Positions 20,995 to 31,518 of a stretch of DNA of 64,000 bases are shown one piece after another. Each line of letters starts with the position of its first letter. Positions within the stretch are counted from its first letter, which is position 1. Source of the DNA: Strongylocentrotus purpuratus (lineage: Eukaryota > Echinodermata > Echinoidea > Camarodonta > Strongylocentrotidae). The notes below the pieces were generated by a model. It saw only the letters and a program-made list of their open reading frames with translations, did not search any database and was not told the DNA's origin. Location: assembly GCF_000002235.5 (NCBI RefSeq), contig NW_022145605.1, positions 37,891,141 to 37,955,140 on the forward strand, in the 5' to 3' direction. A program made the translations under genes and the position numbers.

Positions 20995-21578
20995 TCCGCC
21001 CGCAACCCACCATCGGTATGCACTTGTAATTGTATTGTGCAGCGGTTTGCCGTTAAACCTGTGATAAAGTGTATACTAATAGTAATATCAACGTTTTTTT
21101 TCCAAAATATACTAACAAAATAACAAGAAAATTGACACGAAACAGGTAATAAACATAACGATTTTTAACTCATGATCTTTATTTGGACATTTAGACTCTA
21201 ATGAATATTTACTTCATGTTGGGTAGACCTAAGTTAGGCCTACGGTATGGGTCAAATTTTGGATAGGCTTCTGAACGAACAAGCGAATTTAGGAATTCTT
21301 CTTACTCTTAAGGCAAAATGCTTATCCCCCAATGCTGTTATATAGAATGCTATTTTAAGTAAAAGTAGGCCTAGATCTAGAGGTCTACTTAGATGTCGTG
21401 CTTAAGAAGTTTATTGACGGATTACGGACCCTGGTTTTACTAGGTCTAAATCTAGGCCTAGGTCTAACTTAGACCCATGCAATGCCAATGCCCTGCATTA
21501 TTTTTTAGTCCTCTCGTCATCAAGTTAATACTTTTCAATTTAATCCTCGCAACTGTAATGAAATAAATAAAACCTTAC
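20995..21578. other. Intron sequence, no exon seen
   Basis: Contains more TAGATCTAG/AGGCCTA words at 21368-21475. Otherwise AT-rich. Confidence 0.5.
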
Positions 21579-21705
21579 CTGTGTTCATTGACGGTACAGT
21601 TTTTGTATAAATTTTCAAATGTTTCCTTGCTGATCCTTTCAGATAAGCTTTTTATCGTAATTTCAACGTGCACTGGAAATTGAAACTGTGATGACTTTGG
21701 GAATG
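21579..21705 (-). CDS. Exon of the minus-strand membrane-protein gene, extracellular-looking segment
   Basis: Consensus donor ACACAG|GTAAGG with GT at 21578-21577. The only frame without stops reads ...AFPKSSQFQFPVHVEITIK and then SLSERISKETFENLYKNCTV before NEH-AG. The alternating hydrophobic pattern (FPVHVEITI) followed by an amphipathic helix, with an N-glycosylation sequon NCT, looks like a globular extracellular module. It is loosely reminiscent of SEA-type domains, but that is only an impression. The acceptor is less certain; GGTCAG ending at 706 is my choice. It exits with two bases, which fits the exon at 18288. Confidence 0.5.
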
Positions 21706-22480
21706 CTGACCGTAATTTCCAAAATAAACACAAGCGTAATTAGCTTCTTGTATTGTGATGTAATATATTGATTATGACGCAAACATTTATACGCGTATAA
21801 TGATTATGACGTGTGCGCGTAGATTTTGTCTTATTCATCTAACTAAACTTTATTTTTGTTTTTATAACTATTATTTTTGTGATAACTGATAATCACTATC
21901 ATTATCATACTACTATTAAAATTATCATTGCTAAACATTTAATAATATTACAATTATTATTATTTCACAGGTGTGTCCAATTTCTTTTGTGTTACGTCTT
22001 ACACTGAAAACCTTGACGAAGATTGTAGTATAATTAATTGAAAATAAATTCTTCAACTGGATTTAAATTAATGAAATATGAATATTGCAGGAATAATGTC
22101 AATACCCATGTCAAGTTTCAGCGATGTAATGACTATGACTGATATTCATATTAGCGTATCATGGCATTACACTATATAGCTAGGGATAATATATGACTGT
22201 GATTAGTTCATCGCGGTTATAATGCCATCTTTCGAGAACAAAATATGTGATAAATTGGGAGTTTGTATGTTTCACTGTAGAAATGGAAGTCCTTCGCCAT
22301 ACACTTGGGTCGTGCACAAGAAGAGCTTCAAAATTTGAGCACTAGATCTGGATTCTATATCTAATCGGTAGCCTTAACTTGTTTTAGAAAAAGTCTGAAT
22401 AAAATTTAAGGGATCCCCCTTTAATACTACTAACTGATTCAAAATTAAGAAAAACAAATCTACTTTTTATATATCACTCT
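21706..22480. other. No exon seen
   Basis: AT-rich upstream flank or intron of the minus-strand gene. Exons further 5' were searched for by donor/acceptor motifs on the minus strand up to about 24 kb and not found. Confidence 0.4.
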
Positions 22481-22485
22481 CTCTG

Positions 22486-22720
22486 CATGTCTCTCTCTCT
22501 CTGTCTGTCTCTCTGTCTTTCTTTCTTTCTCTCTCTCTCTCTTCCTCTTTCTATCTGTCACTCTGTCAATTTTTCTCGCCTTCCCTTTCATTGTGTATTA
22601 ATCTGTCACTCTCTAACTCCCTATATCTGTCCCCATCCCCTTCACCCCCCTCTCTCTCTCTCTCTCTCCCCCCTCTTTCTGCCCCCCACCCCTCCCCCCC
22701 CCCCACCTCGATTCTCTGAT
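22486..22720. repeat. (CT)n and C-rich tract, relative of the 14.7-15.1 kb unit
   Basis: CT microsatellite followed by CTATCTGTCACTCTGTCAAT and TTTTCTCGCCTTCCCTTTC, matching the interior of the duplicated unit near 14940-14977, then poly-C/CT. Confidence 0.75.
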
Positions 22721-22729
22721 GTCAGGTAG

Positions 22730-24280
22730 TGTTTTTTTGTCCCGGTTCTTATTCATGAATTCAGGGGTGTCCTTAGTCCATTTATATTGGGTAAGAGGGG
22801 CTCGTTGGACATATTTCGAAAACGTACTTGTAATAATCACATGCCTTCCCCTCCCCATCAAAAGAAATTAGATAAATAAATAAATAAATATAATAAATAA
22901 TTAAACGAATAAACAAATCATTGATAATGATCATAATAATAAAAAAAAATATATTTCCCCCAAAACTTAAATAAGATCATTAGAATTTGTCGCGACGGCT
23001 CTAAAATTCGAAATTCGAAACAATGTTTCAGCGGGGTCAATGAGCCCCACCCACCCACCCCCCCCCCCCTTTCCCTCTATATAGTAATTCGTCTCTGGTA
23101 GAAAATCGCCAACATTCTTCGAACCGTGTTGCGAGTCCCGGGAAATAAACAAAATCCTTCCATTTAGAGAAATGTTTTTCCTGATTAGATGAACATGACT
23201 TTGGGATAAAATGTGGTGACGATGGCTGGATCTTTCTTCACTGTTTAGATCATTTTCGATTACTATGGGGAATAGATGGATAGCAAAGTTAATAGCTGAT
23301 AACCAATTAACTAAGTCAATACATGAGTATTTGATAACAAGAAAGCTGGAATCGAATATTTCGTATTTAGACCACCTACTTTAAATAATGATTATAGTTC
23401 CTATGAGCCTTATTTCGAGTATTATTTTTTCTTCCAAACAAAGCCTTTTATCTATGCGGTACACAAACGATTTTCGATAATATGGCCTTAATTGAGGATT
23501 ATTAATAATAAGATACGGATTTACAATCGTAATTATCCCATTTGATATTAGCCGCCAGGTTTCGAAACGAAAACAAAATGACATACATAGATTTAATTTC
23601 AAATTCGATTGCGAGATCAAAAAAATTTCCATGAAAACCAGAATATTATACTATATCATTCACCCGCACACGCTAATCACCGTTATCTAATGGGACTCTA
23701 TTAATACATAGGAATTGTAAACAAAAAAACAAAATCATTAAAAAGAGATCCCTTTGTCTGTCTTTATATGTCCTACAGTACGTCTCGATTACGGAGCAAC
23801 CCTAAAACGCTAAGCTCTATTGTGTACTAAGTAATTGGCAATGGGAACAATGGGTATTTATTTCCTCCACCCACTCACATTATATTCATGAAATAATATA
23901 TAATACTATATAATGTTTTTGTAGTTGTTTCTTTGTAGATCTCTCCCATTTCATCACATAATATGTATATAAAACTTGTATTAGCCTGTCATTACAGGGG
24001 ACATAAAACACTCTCTTTATTTGTATCGCAAGACAAAATATGTATACCCTGCCATTTCAGGAGACTTAACATACCGGTTAAGTCACTCTCATTTGTTTTG
24101 TTTTTTGTTCCCAAGACATTGAAAAGTTCCTGTTATTGGAAAGTTGTTATATCGCTTCAACACGTCGTTGCAAAAAGGGTTGATTAAATCTTCTTTTTTA
24201 AGAAGAAAAAAGAAAAGATAGGGGACTGCGGAAAGGGTTGCTTTCATCAGAAATGGAGCGTACGTTCTCTACGTGACGAG
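22730..24280. other. No gene recognised
   Basis: Contains an AAAT repeat (22870-22890), a C-run near 23060 and AT-rich unique sequence. Confidence 0.5.
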
Positions 24281-24283
24281 TCT

Positions 24284-24354
24284 TATAAACCTTCCCGCGT
24301 AGACAAAATAATAACACTGCTCACTCATCAAACAAAACCAAAGATTGCAGAGAG
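24284..24354 (+). promoter_or_regulatory. Candidate promoter and short untranslated first exon
   Basis: CTTATAAACC (TATA at 24284) lies 14 bp downstream of a CRE-half-like ACGTGACGAG. It is followed by a candidate start near 24314-24323 and a strong splice donor GCAGAG|GTGAGT with GT at 24355-24356. No ATG-initiated frame crosses the donor, so the exon would be untranslated. It could serve the small exons further along the plus strand (26925 onward), but no direct link can be shown. Confidence 0.3.
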
Positions 24355-24365
24355 GTGAGTATAAT

Positions 24366-24475
24366 ACCCAAGTCACACCAACGAAACCGACATAGGACCG
24401 ATCAAAGAATTACATTACTCCGCATCAAATGGCGAAGTATCGGTCGGTTTAGAGTCGGGGTTGACTTATTCCAAG
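24366..24475. repeat. Short inverted-repeat element (AAACCGACATAGGACCGAT ... ATCGGTCGGTTT)
   Basis: The two ends are reverse complements apart from an internal deletion. The spacer is about 55 bp. From memory this motif pair is a dispersed repeat in sea urchin DNA. Confidence 0.45.
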
Positions 24476-24479
24476 GCCT

Positions 24480-25480
24480 GGACCGTTTCCGTGTCGCGCG
24501 CCCGATCAGCTGAGAAAATAACACACCATCAACGCTGAACCGGAGACAGTCCTTGCCTTTTCAACGGGTGTATTTTAGGGGATCGTGCGATCTGTGAGGA
24601 TTGCGTAAGAGGAGGACATACTAGTAGGTGATTGAAGAATAACAAATATAGAAAAACGGACAGAATCAGGACCAGATTGACTCGGTTTCGTGATGTGACT
24701 GGGGTATAAGCCGCAGATTCGGAAAATTGACATGTTCGGTAAGTCTGATCGTGATCTCATGATACATATTAGTCTGCAGGCACAGACCTGATCAATTTTA
24801 GTACGTAAAAGAGTGTCTGAAGTATGAGACTAAGAACCCAGCACGGCCTACTGCGCACCACAGGCTTTTTACATTAGATGCTCCTGACACAGCCATAGAC
24901 TGATATAGCTAGGCTCGGCTCATGGCTTTTTGACATTGCGATAAAGTATCAAATAAGAGTCTGTGTCTTTAGACTAAATCAGTTGGTGTCTACTCGGCCA
25001 TACGATCGATGTTAAAACTAAACCACGTAGCTGGGTCAAAGGTGAAAGGATCAGACTGTAATGAATGCAGGTCACGTATGATGTGATGACGAGCTTAACA
25101 TTGTCTATGGTTGGGGTCAAGGCTTGTACTATGTCGGGCGAAACTGCACGCAATCATGGAAGTCTAAAGTTAGTGTGGAGTGCTAGCCGAACCCTATAAC
25201 AACCTTGCCTGAATCATACACTAAAACGAATTGAATGATGATACATGTAATCTAGAATGTCCCCTCGTAGAGACTTATCAAGCTTCATTCATTTAATCTT
25301 TCACACATTTTTCATGTAAAAAATACTGCAGAAAAGACTAACATTTTATTGTATCGCGTGATTTTAAGATTAGGGAAAAACTTTAACACAGAAGCATTGA
25401 TGACTCTTAATACATTTTGTAAACTTGTACAGAGCTATCTCACTAATCCGATTCCTTATTGCGAAAACATAAACAAACCC
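24480..25480. other. No gene recognised
   Basis: Unique sequence, slightly CpG-richer at 24480-24760. Short frames only. Confidence 0.5.
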
Positions 25481-25487
25481 CATTGCT

Positions 25488-25527
<40 letters not shown>

Positions 25528-25855
25528 TATTCCGCCCCTCCACCCATTCCCCCCCCCCCCGTCTCTCTCTCTCTCTCTCTCTCTTACCTCCCAACCCCAC
25601 TACTCCACCCCCTCCTCTGTAACATTGATAATCATCCCCTCCCTCCTCCCTCGTCCATCCTTCTGACCCCTGCGTCCCCCTCTCTCCCTCTCTGCCCCCT
25701 TTCTACCCCCTCCTACCTTCTCCTCCCTCCTGCTGATTCCCATCCCCCCTCTCTACCCCCTCTTTCTCCACAACTTCTGTATAACCTCTCCGTACGGTAT
25801 ACTCCCTCACCGGCCACCCCTCCCCCCCCCCCCTCTCTCTCTCTCTCTCTTTCTC
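25488..25855. repeat. Polypyrimidine block with three (CT)n tracts and C-runs
   Basis: CT tracts at about 25489-25523, 25560-25584 and 25832-25852 joined by C-rich sequence. Open frames across it are Ser/Pro-rich artefacts. Confidence 0.9.
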
Positions 25856-26924
25856 CGAACTTGGGCTCAAGGTTTAGAGACTCGTATTAACTGGGGTAGA
25901 TCAGGATCCCTAGGTGTATCTTTATGTTGCTATCTTATCAACCACCGATTAATAGTGTTTACTACGATCTTTGATTACATAATAACAGCCGTCACAATTA
26001 GACAGACTCTACACACTGCGTTTAATGATAGTTAAATAGATAATTAAATGGATTTTACAAGGGGTATCCATTTATGTGTGCAATTTGGTGCCCTTGTTCT
26101 GAATTGAAACAATAACAAAGATGTGTGACCCACTAACTTCAGTATTGTAATATTAGAAAGAGGGGAGGAAGGGAGGGAGACTGAGGGAGAATGAGAGATC
26201 GATTGATAGATAGACAGAGAGGGAGAGAAAGAGAGAGAGAGTGGGTGAGTGAGACCATGATAGCATTGGTTTGCTAATAATATGTCTAACTCCTGACTGA
26301 GATCTTTTTAATGAAAATAGAGATACAATTCTATCCATATTTATTCAATGCAAAATCAATACGCGATTAAAACAAATTATTGATCCTCGGTTTCCATATT
26401 CCCTCTCCATCTCTCTGCCCCTCAAACATCCCTCCTCCTATTTCTCCCCCCCCCCCCAACAATTTAAAGCTCATACTACATTCATTACCAATGCATTTGA
26501 CGCTATACCACACCAGAGCACATTTGCTCTTTCGTCCACGGTATACATTTATCTCAATATGGCGTTGCATAACTCAGGATTGTGTGTATGTGTGTGTTTA
26601 CCTGAAAGCTATTTAGGTAGATAATGGTTTGTAAAGCACTTAGATAAATACATAAACATTGTATTCGCAACCATCTGTAAACGTCACCACCTTACAATAA
26701 CGGGAACTAAACCCTGGTAGTCATTTGGAAGCCGCAGTTTGTTGCATCATCGTTATTCCTGTGCATTTAATATCGTCTGGTTTTGCGAATGTTTTTTGCT
26801 ACGAGCAGACTTCGGGGTAGAAGACGGATTATCATATAATGTTTCGAAAAACTTCAATTAGGATAACTGGCAGTGATGTTGGTGTGAAGCTATTTTACTG
26901 ATGAATTTTCCTCTTCTCTTTTAG
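25856..26924. other. No gene recognised before the exon at 26925
   Basis: A purine tract (GGGAGG/GAGAGA) at 26160-26252 and a C-run near 26447. A branch-point-like TTACTGAT lies at about 26896, upstream of the next acceptor. Confidence 0.4.
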
Positions 26925-26983
26925 AGGTGTTAGCGACTTCATCGAGATAGAAAATGACGTCATCATTTTGAACGGATTCCCAG
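26925..26983 (+). CDS. Candidate 59-bp internal coding exon
   Basis: TTACTGAT branch-like site, a 16-base pyrimidine tract and TTTTAG form a textbook acceptor, and the 3' end is CCCAG|GTTAGT. Entering with a two-base carry the only open frame reads GVSDFIEIENDVIILNGFP and exits with one base. The peptide is protein-like (acidic helix then a strand). The exon also contains a perfect CRE, TGACGTCA (26955-26962), so part of the apparent signal could be regulatory. No family recognised. Confidence 0.4.
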
Positions 26984-27119
26984 GTTAGTGATATTCATCC
27001 GACATTTTTAAAATCATCATGCAATCAAATAAAAAATGTGCTTAAGAAACTTAGGAAACTTATTTCCTTTCTCAGCCCTTACTACTCAGAGTTTCCATGG
27101 CCATAGAAATGTAATGCCC

Positions 27120-27560
27120 TTGGCACACGATGTGCTATTTTGCTGACGGAGAACTGCGTTAGCGTCTATCTCGGTCTTTGACGCGCGACGTACAGTGCGT
27201 AGGGGTGACATCGTATAAAACATAAATGCAAAATGAAGAGAGCAAACATTGCCTTGAACTATTGGCGCATGTTCTAATCTTCTCCACTAAGCTTTAAATA
27301 CCGATGCGTCAATCCCCATTGCGCCATTACCTGCGCTAATCGATCTTGTGAAGGCAATCGGTGCATACAGCAGTAATTCATAGCAAGTTTTAGCAGTGTT
27401 TTGTTCGCAATGAATTTGTACACGATATCGCCTCAATATGACAAGTCAAAGACATCAGTCACTGACGGAGTCGTACGTCAGGCAAAATAATGACGCATGA
27501 TATGCAACGGTCATACAGAACAAGGCGCCATGCAGTTGCTTTCTCGAAACTGTCTTTCTT
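27120..27560. repeat. CpG-bearing dispersed repeat remnant (GACGGAG / GCGTTAG words)
   Basis: Words such as GCACACGA, GACTGACGTA-like, CTGCGTTAG and GACGCATGATATGC recur in the segment at 60580-60670. From memory such ACGTAGGACTGCGTTAG-type sequence belongs to a repetitive sea urchin family. Boundaries are approximate. Confidence 0.3.
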
Positions 27561-27561
27561 C

Positions 27562-28783
27562 GTTGACATTTCATTGAAACACGTGTTAATTCTATATCAC
27601 GCGCTGTGCGTGTCCATGACAATAGACGTACGATGATTTCAAGGAACCGATCCAGAGTATTATAATACCTGTATTATAGTGTACAGCGATGACAAAAATA
27701 ATGATGAGCCGGGTAGCTTTTATATCCCAACTACTAATGCACGTTTCAAAGTTTCATTACTCTCCAAGCCCGTTATCAGTTTTAGTGAGATAATACTACG
27801 GGTGTTTTATGTTCTGCTAAGTGCTTGGATGAGTATGGTATCCTTGGTTATGATGTGTTTTATATATCCGAAAAGAGCCGATAAATAATGAATGAATGCT
27901 CTACCAATACAGACTAGACTAATTAAATTTCTGATCAGTCTGTGGCTTATACATTATACACATCACTCTTTTCCATTATACGTTTTACATTATTTTCCTT
28001 GTCATTAATTCTACGAAGCATGCATTTTCATATCATGTTTTAGTACTAGGTTGTATTTTGTGATATTACTAATATCATTTATATTGCGGTGGACAAATCT
28101 CATTTGCAAGTAGAAGAAAATTGGATTCTTTGTATTTTGAATTTGATGGATAAAAATGACACTGAACTGAGAAGGATTTTTCTTACTACAAACTCTGGCG
28201 TAGATACGGGGCAACAGGATACGTGCCCAAACAACAAAACAACAAAAAAATAAAAAAAATGAACGATGTATATATACAAATCAGGGAGAAAGGAGAGGAA
28301 AAAAGGAATATAAAGGAGAGGGGGAATGGAAATGTGTAAGGAAGAAACGACGACCTTCCTACACCCTCCCTTCAACAACGACCGAAATAATTTGCAATTT
28401 TTCCCTTGAGTGAGATCGGTGCCCCCAAATGCAGTCCCCTTTACTATCTGGACCCAATTCGCGAATGATCACGAGAGTACGTGGATGCAAAATAATCAAG
28501 CGGTATAATCACAGGAACGAATGTTGTGTTTCATCGAATTTTAATATGCCTATGCATCAATTTTTTGTGTTGATTGAATACGCGGTAGAACAAATAAGAT
28601 GAATATTTTGCACCGAGGTTGATTGTGAAGTATTGATTAATTAATTTTACACAGCCTTTCTCAATAAGACGTATCTCTTTCTAGTGTTAATATAAACTGA
28701 GCCTGACGAATGCCCCTTTTTTCTTTATCTTTCCCTCCCTCTCTGTCTCTCTCACTCTCTCTTACGCTCTCTATCTCTCCCTC

Positions 28784-28822
<39 letters not shown>

Positions 28823-29547
28823 GTTTTCATTTCCCTCTCTTTCTCGCCCTTTTCCCCCAATTCAATTCTTTCATGCTTTTTGTATGCTTTCATTGTATCC
28901 GTAACACGGTTTATAGTTTAGCAAATACACAGCACTAACTCCCCCTGATGTACTAGCCTTTGTATTTGATAAAATAAATACATTATTGAATGGTGAAAAC
29001 AAATTTTCCCCTTTCAACTACATAGTGAAAACACGTTTTCATTTTAACACGTTATTGACTGAATCCGTGGTCGTATCGGCATATTACATTGTATACAATG
29101 GCGTATGGTATATAATCAGGATGGTAACATTCTAACTTGTCTAATGGATTGATACTAATTACAGGTGTCCGGGGTGTTATGAAACGTAATTTAGGGAATT
29201 ACCTTTTTGTCGAGAAGGCGACAATTTGTCCTATTTTTACACCTCCAATTTACCCGTCGTTTCGATTTACCTCATCTTCCCTATCAGGCAAATTGAACTC
29301 TTCTCCGCTCTGACAAATTTCGTTTTCACGGGTGAAGACTTGATCAACATTATTGTATTCTTGATCTCATCTCCATTGTGGCAAAAATATATCCATGAGC
29401 AACATCATGTCATGGGGGTGGTTTAATCAGTAAAGGAACATGGGAGCAGGGGGGGGGGGGGTCCTTTATAGACTTCATTTTACTTCTGTTATCTTTTGTT
29501 GATGATTATTTTAATGCTGATAAGAATAATCTTTGTTTATGTTACAG
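27562..29547. other. Presumed intron; simple repeats and an R1-like fragment
   Basis: A frame of about 90 codons (to 27888) ends in a hydrophobic segment and YPKRADK. It has a weak acceptor and no partner exon, so it is not called. 28190-28450 looks like a diverged R1 repeat. 28738-28821 is a (CT)n tract. A G-run lies at 29450-29460. Confidence 0.4.
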
Positions 29548-29577
29548 CAGAGAAAGCAAGACGACTTACGGCTTTAA
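29548..29577 (+). CDS. Candidate 30-bp microexon, phase-compatible with 26925-26983
   Basis: Acceptor TTTGTTTATGTTACAG. Donor TTAA|GTACGT, good at +3 to +6 but lacking G at -1. Joined to the previous exon the frame continues as AEKARRLTAL and exits with one base. An alternative acceptor three bases on (CAG|AG) only drops one residue. Reading through the donor instead reaches a stop after about 20 codons. Confidence 0.25.
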   Translation, partial: QRKQDDLRL

Positions 29578-29579
29578 GT

Positions 29580-31050
29580 ACGTATACATGTGGAATAATG
29601 TATTTAAAGGGGGATGTGGGGTATGACCAACCCTTTATTTAAACAATACATATCTGCACATATTGAATATTTTGACACTTGATGGCATATCCCCTCATAA
29701 TTAATTATAACATTCGTTGTTTTTCTCGTGTTTGAAACTCTCGACAAACTCGAACGAAAACTTGGTCCAACATCTCCACCCCCACCACCCTGGGCCTCCC
29801 TCCCATCCATAATAATAGTCTTGCGACAACGATTTTCACATGATTGAAATAATCTTAAAGTTGCTACCACTTGCCGGAGTGTGCTCTTCTCCACCAATAA
29901 TAATTAGTAAATGCAAAGTGAGATTTGATCACTGATTGTTAGAGTTAATTTTGTTAGGCAACATGAGTGATGTCACTGATAATCATGCCGAAAATATAAA
30001 ACTTTGAATCAGGCATTTAAGCGAAGACATTCTCGGCGAACATAGCAAAATATAGGTACGAACATGTTTTTAGGGAAAGGTAAAATAGGCAAATCTTATT
30101 TGCGTGATTTGAAAAATCTGTCCTATTTTGAGGTAAAGGGGGAAACAGTTTTCGATCTTGAGAAAATCCTATAAAGTCACAGTCAAAAACTAAATATTCA
30201 ACATTCTGATGTCAATCATAATCAATGCATCGCAAATCCATACAATATCTTTAGGTTCATGTACTTCATTTGACCCCTACAAATCCGACAATTTTCATCA
30301 GTGTGGCAAAAACTATTCGAGAAGGACTATATAGGGGTTAAAATTTAATTGAAACCATCACTCTCATTACTGAATTATGTATCTATCTAATGATTTATGC
30401 ATACAATAATTTTATCCTTGATAACCCAAGGTAGTCAATGCTATAGAGCATAGTCTGTATAGACGGGTATAACCCACAGGGTTTAATTCAAAAGCTAATT
30501 GCAAAGCACCTATCATTAGCATCCAAATTAACCACTTCGCCAGTCTCTGGGTCTCGCAGTCACCATGCAGACATAGATCTAAAAAGCACTTCAGTAATTA
30601 CGGAATACCATTAGATCGCTCTGTTGCGACATAGAACGGTCAGGACCGTCTTAATTCCTTTGGTGATTCCGTTGTCATGGTGACAAAAACTTAAAGAACG
30701 AATTTGCGAAACTTTTATCATTTTTTTATTTGGTGATATCTACTCGCATTTAGTAGCGAAGGTTGGGTCCAGTCAATTAAAAAAAAAAAAATTAATTCGA
30801 ATTTGCAAGAAGTAATTACTGACATTTAATTATTATCGAGAGAATCTCTTGAAAGAAAAACAAAATGATTAACAGAACGATCTTGTGCATTCTGAAAGGC
30901 AATCCTTTCACATGACTAACATGAATAGTTGATTACATGAATATTAGCAGCACATCAAGTTTTTCTATAGTTTCGATGTGTATTTTTAATTTAGTTCGAA
31001 TTAGCGTCTTGGCGTAAAGAATGACCATACGTATGTGTATTATATCCGCA
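29580..31050. other. Presumed intron with a possibly regulatory stretch
   Basis: 30530-30690 is less AT-rich and contains GTTGTCATGGTGAC (30671-30684), which fits the RFX X-box pattern. An A-run lies at 30780-30790. Confidence 0.35.
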
Positions 31051-31051
31051 G

Positions 31052-31107
31052 GCACAGGGCTATACGCTTTCTTTTCTAATCATAAGAAATGGTTTGTATG
31101 GTCATAA
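31052..31107 (+). CDS. Candidate terminal coding exon ending in TAA
   Basis: Acceptor TATTATATCCGCAG. Entering with one base, it reads STGLYAFFSNHKKWFVWS and then TAA at 31105-31107. The phase fits the microexon. The aromatic, basic C-terminus is not a motif I recognise. A second frame through the same segment is also open, so this remains tentative. Confidence 0.25.
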
Positions 31108-31518
31108 CAACAGCAATCTTTTACCAAAAATGCTGATTTAAAAAGTGAAAAGGCGAACACATCCTCGTGGAGTGAAATAGTACTAATACATTGGGAGAAA
31201 AAGGATGAAAATGGATTCTTACATCGAATAGAAGCGGGTATTTTTTCTTTTTCACCAGGATGGCATGAACCTGCATCTTATCCGTAAATCTGTGACGTCC
31301 ATTAGGCCATGACTCGCAATCGGCGAGGAGAGTCCGGGCCAGTGAAAGCCAATTAATTAAGATGTCGGACTGCGATCTAATAGCGCGGTTTGAAATTCCT
31401 AGCGTGGCGCGCAATCAACAAGTTAGAAGACCGGAAGAACGGGTTCAACTTGACATGTGAGTTGCCGTTTTACCGCCTCATTGTTCGGTATAGTGATCAG
31501 GAAATAATATGAGATCAC

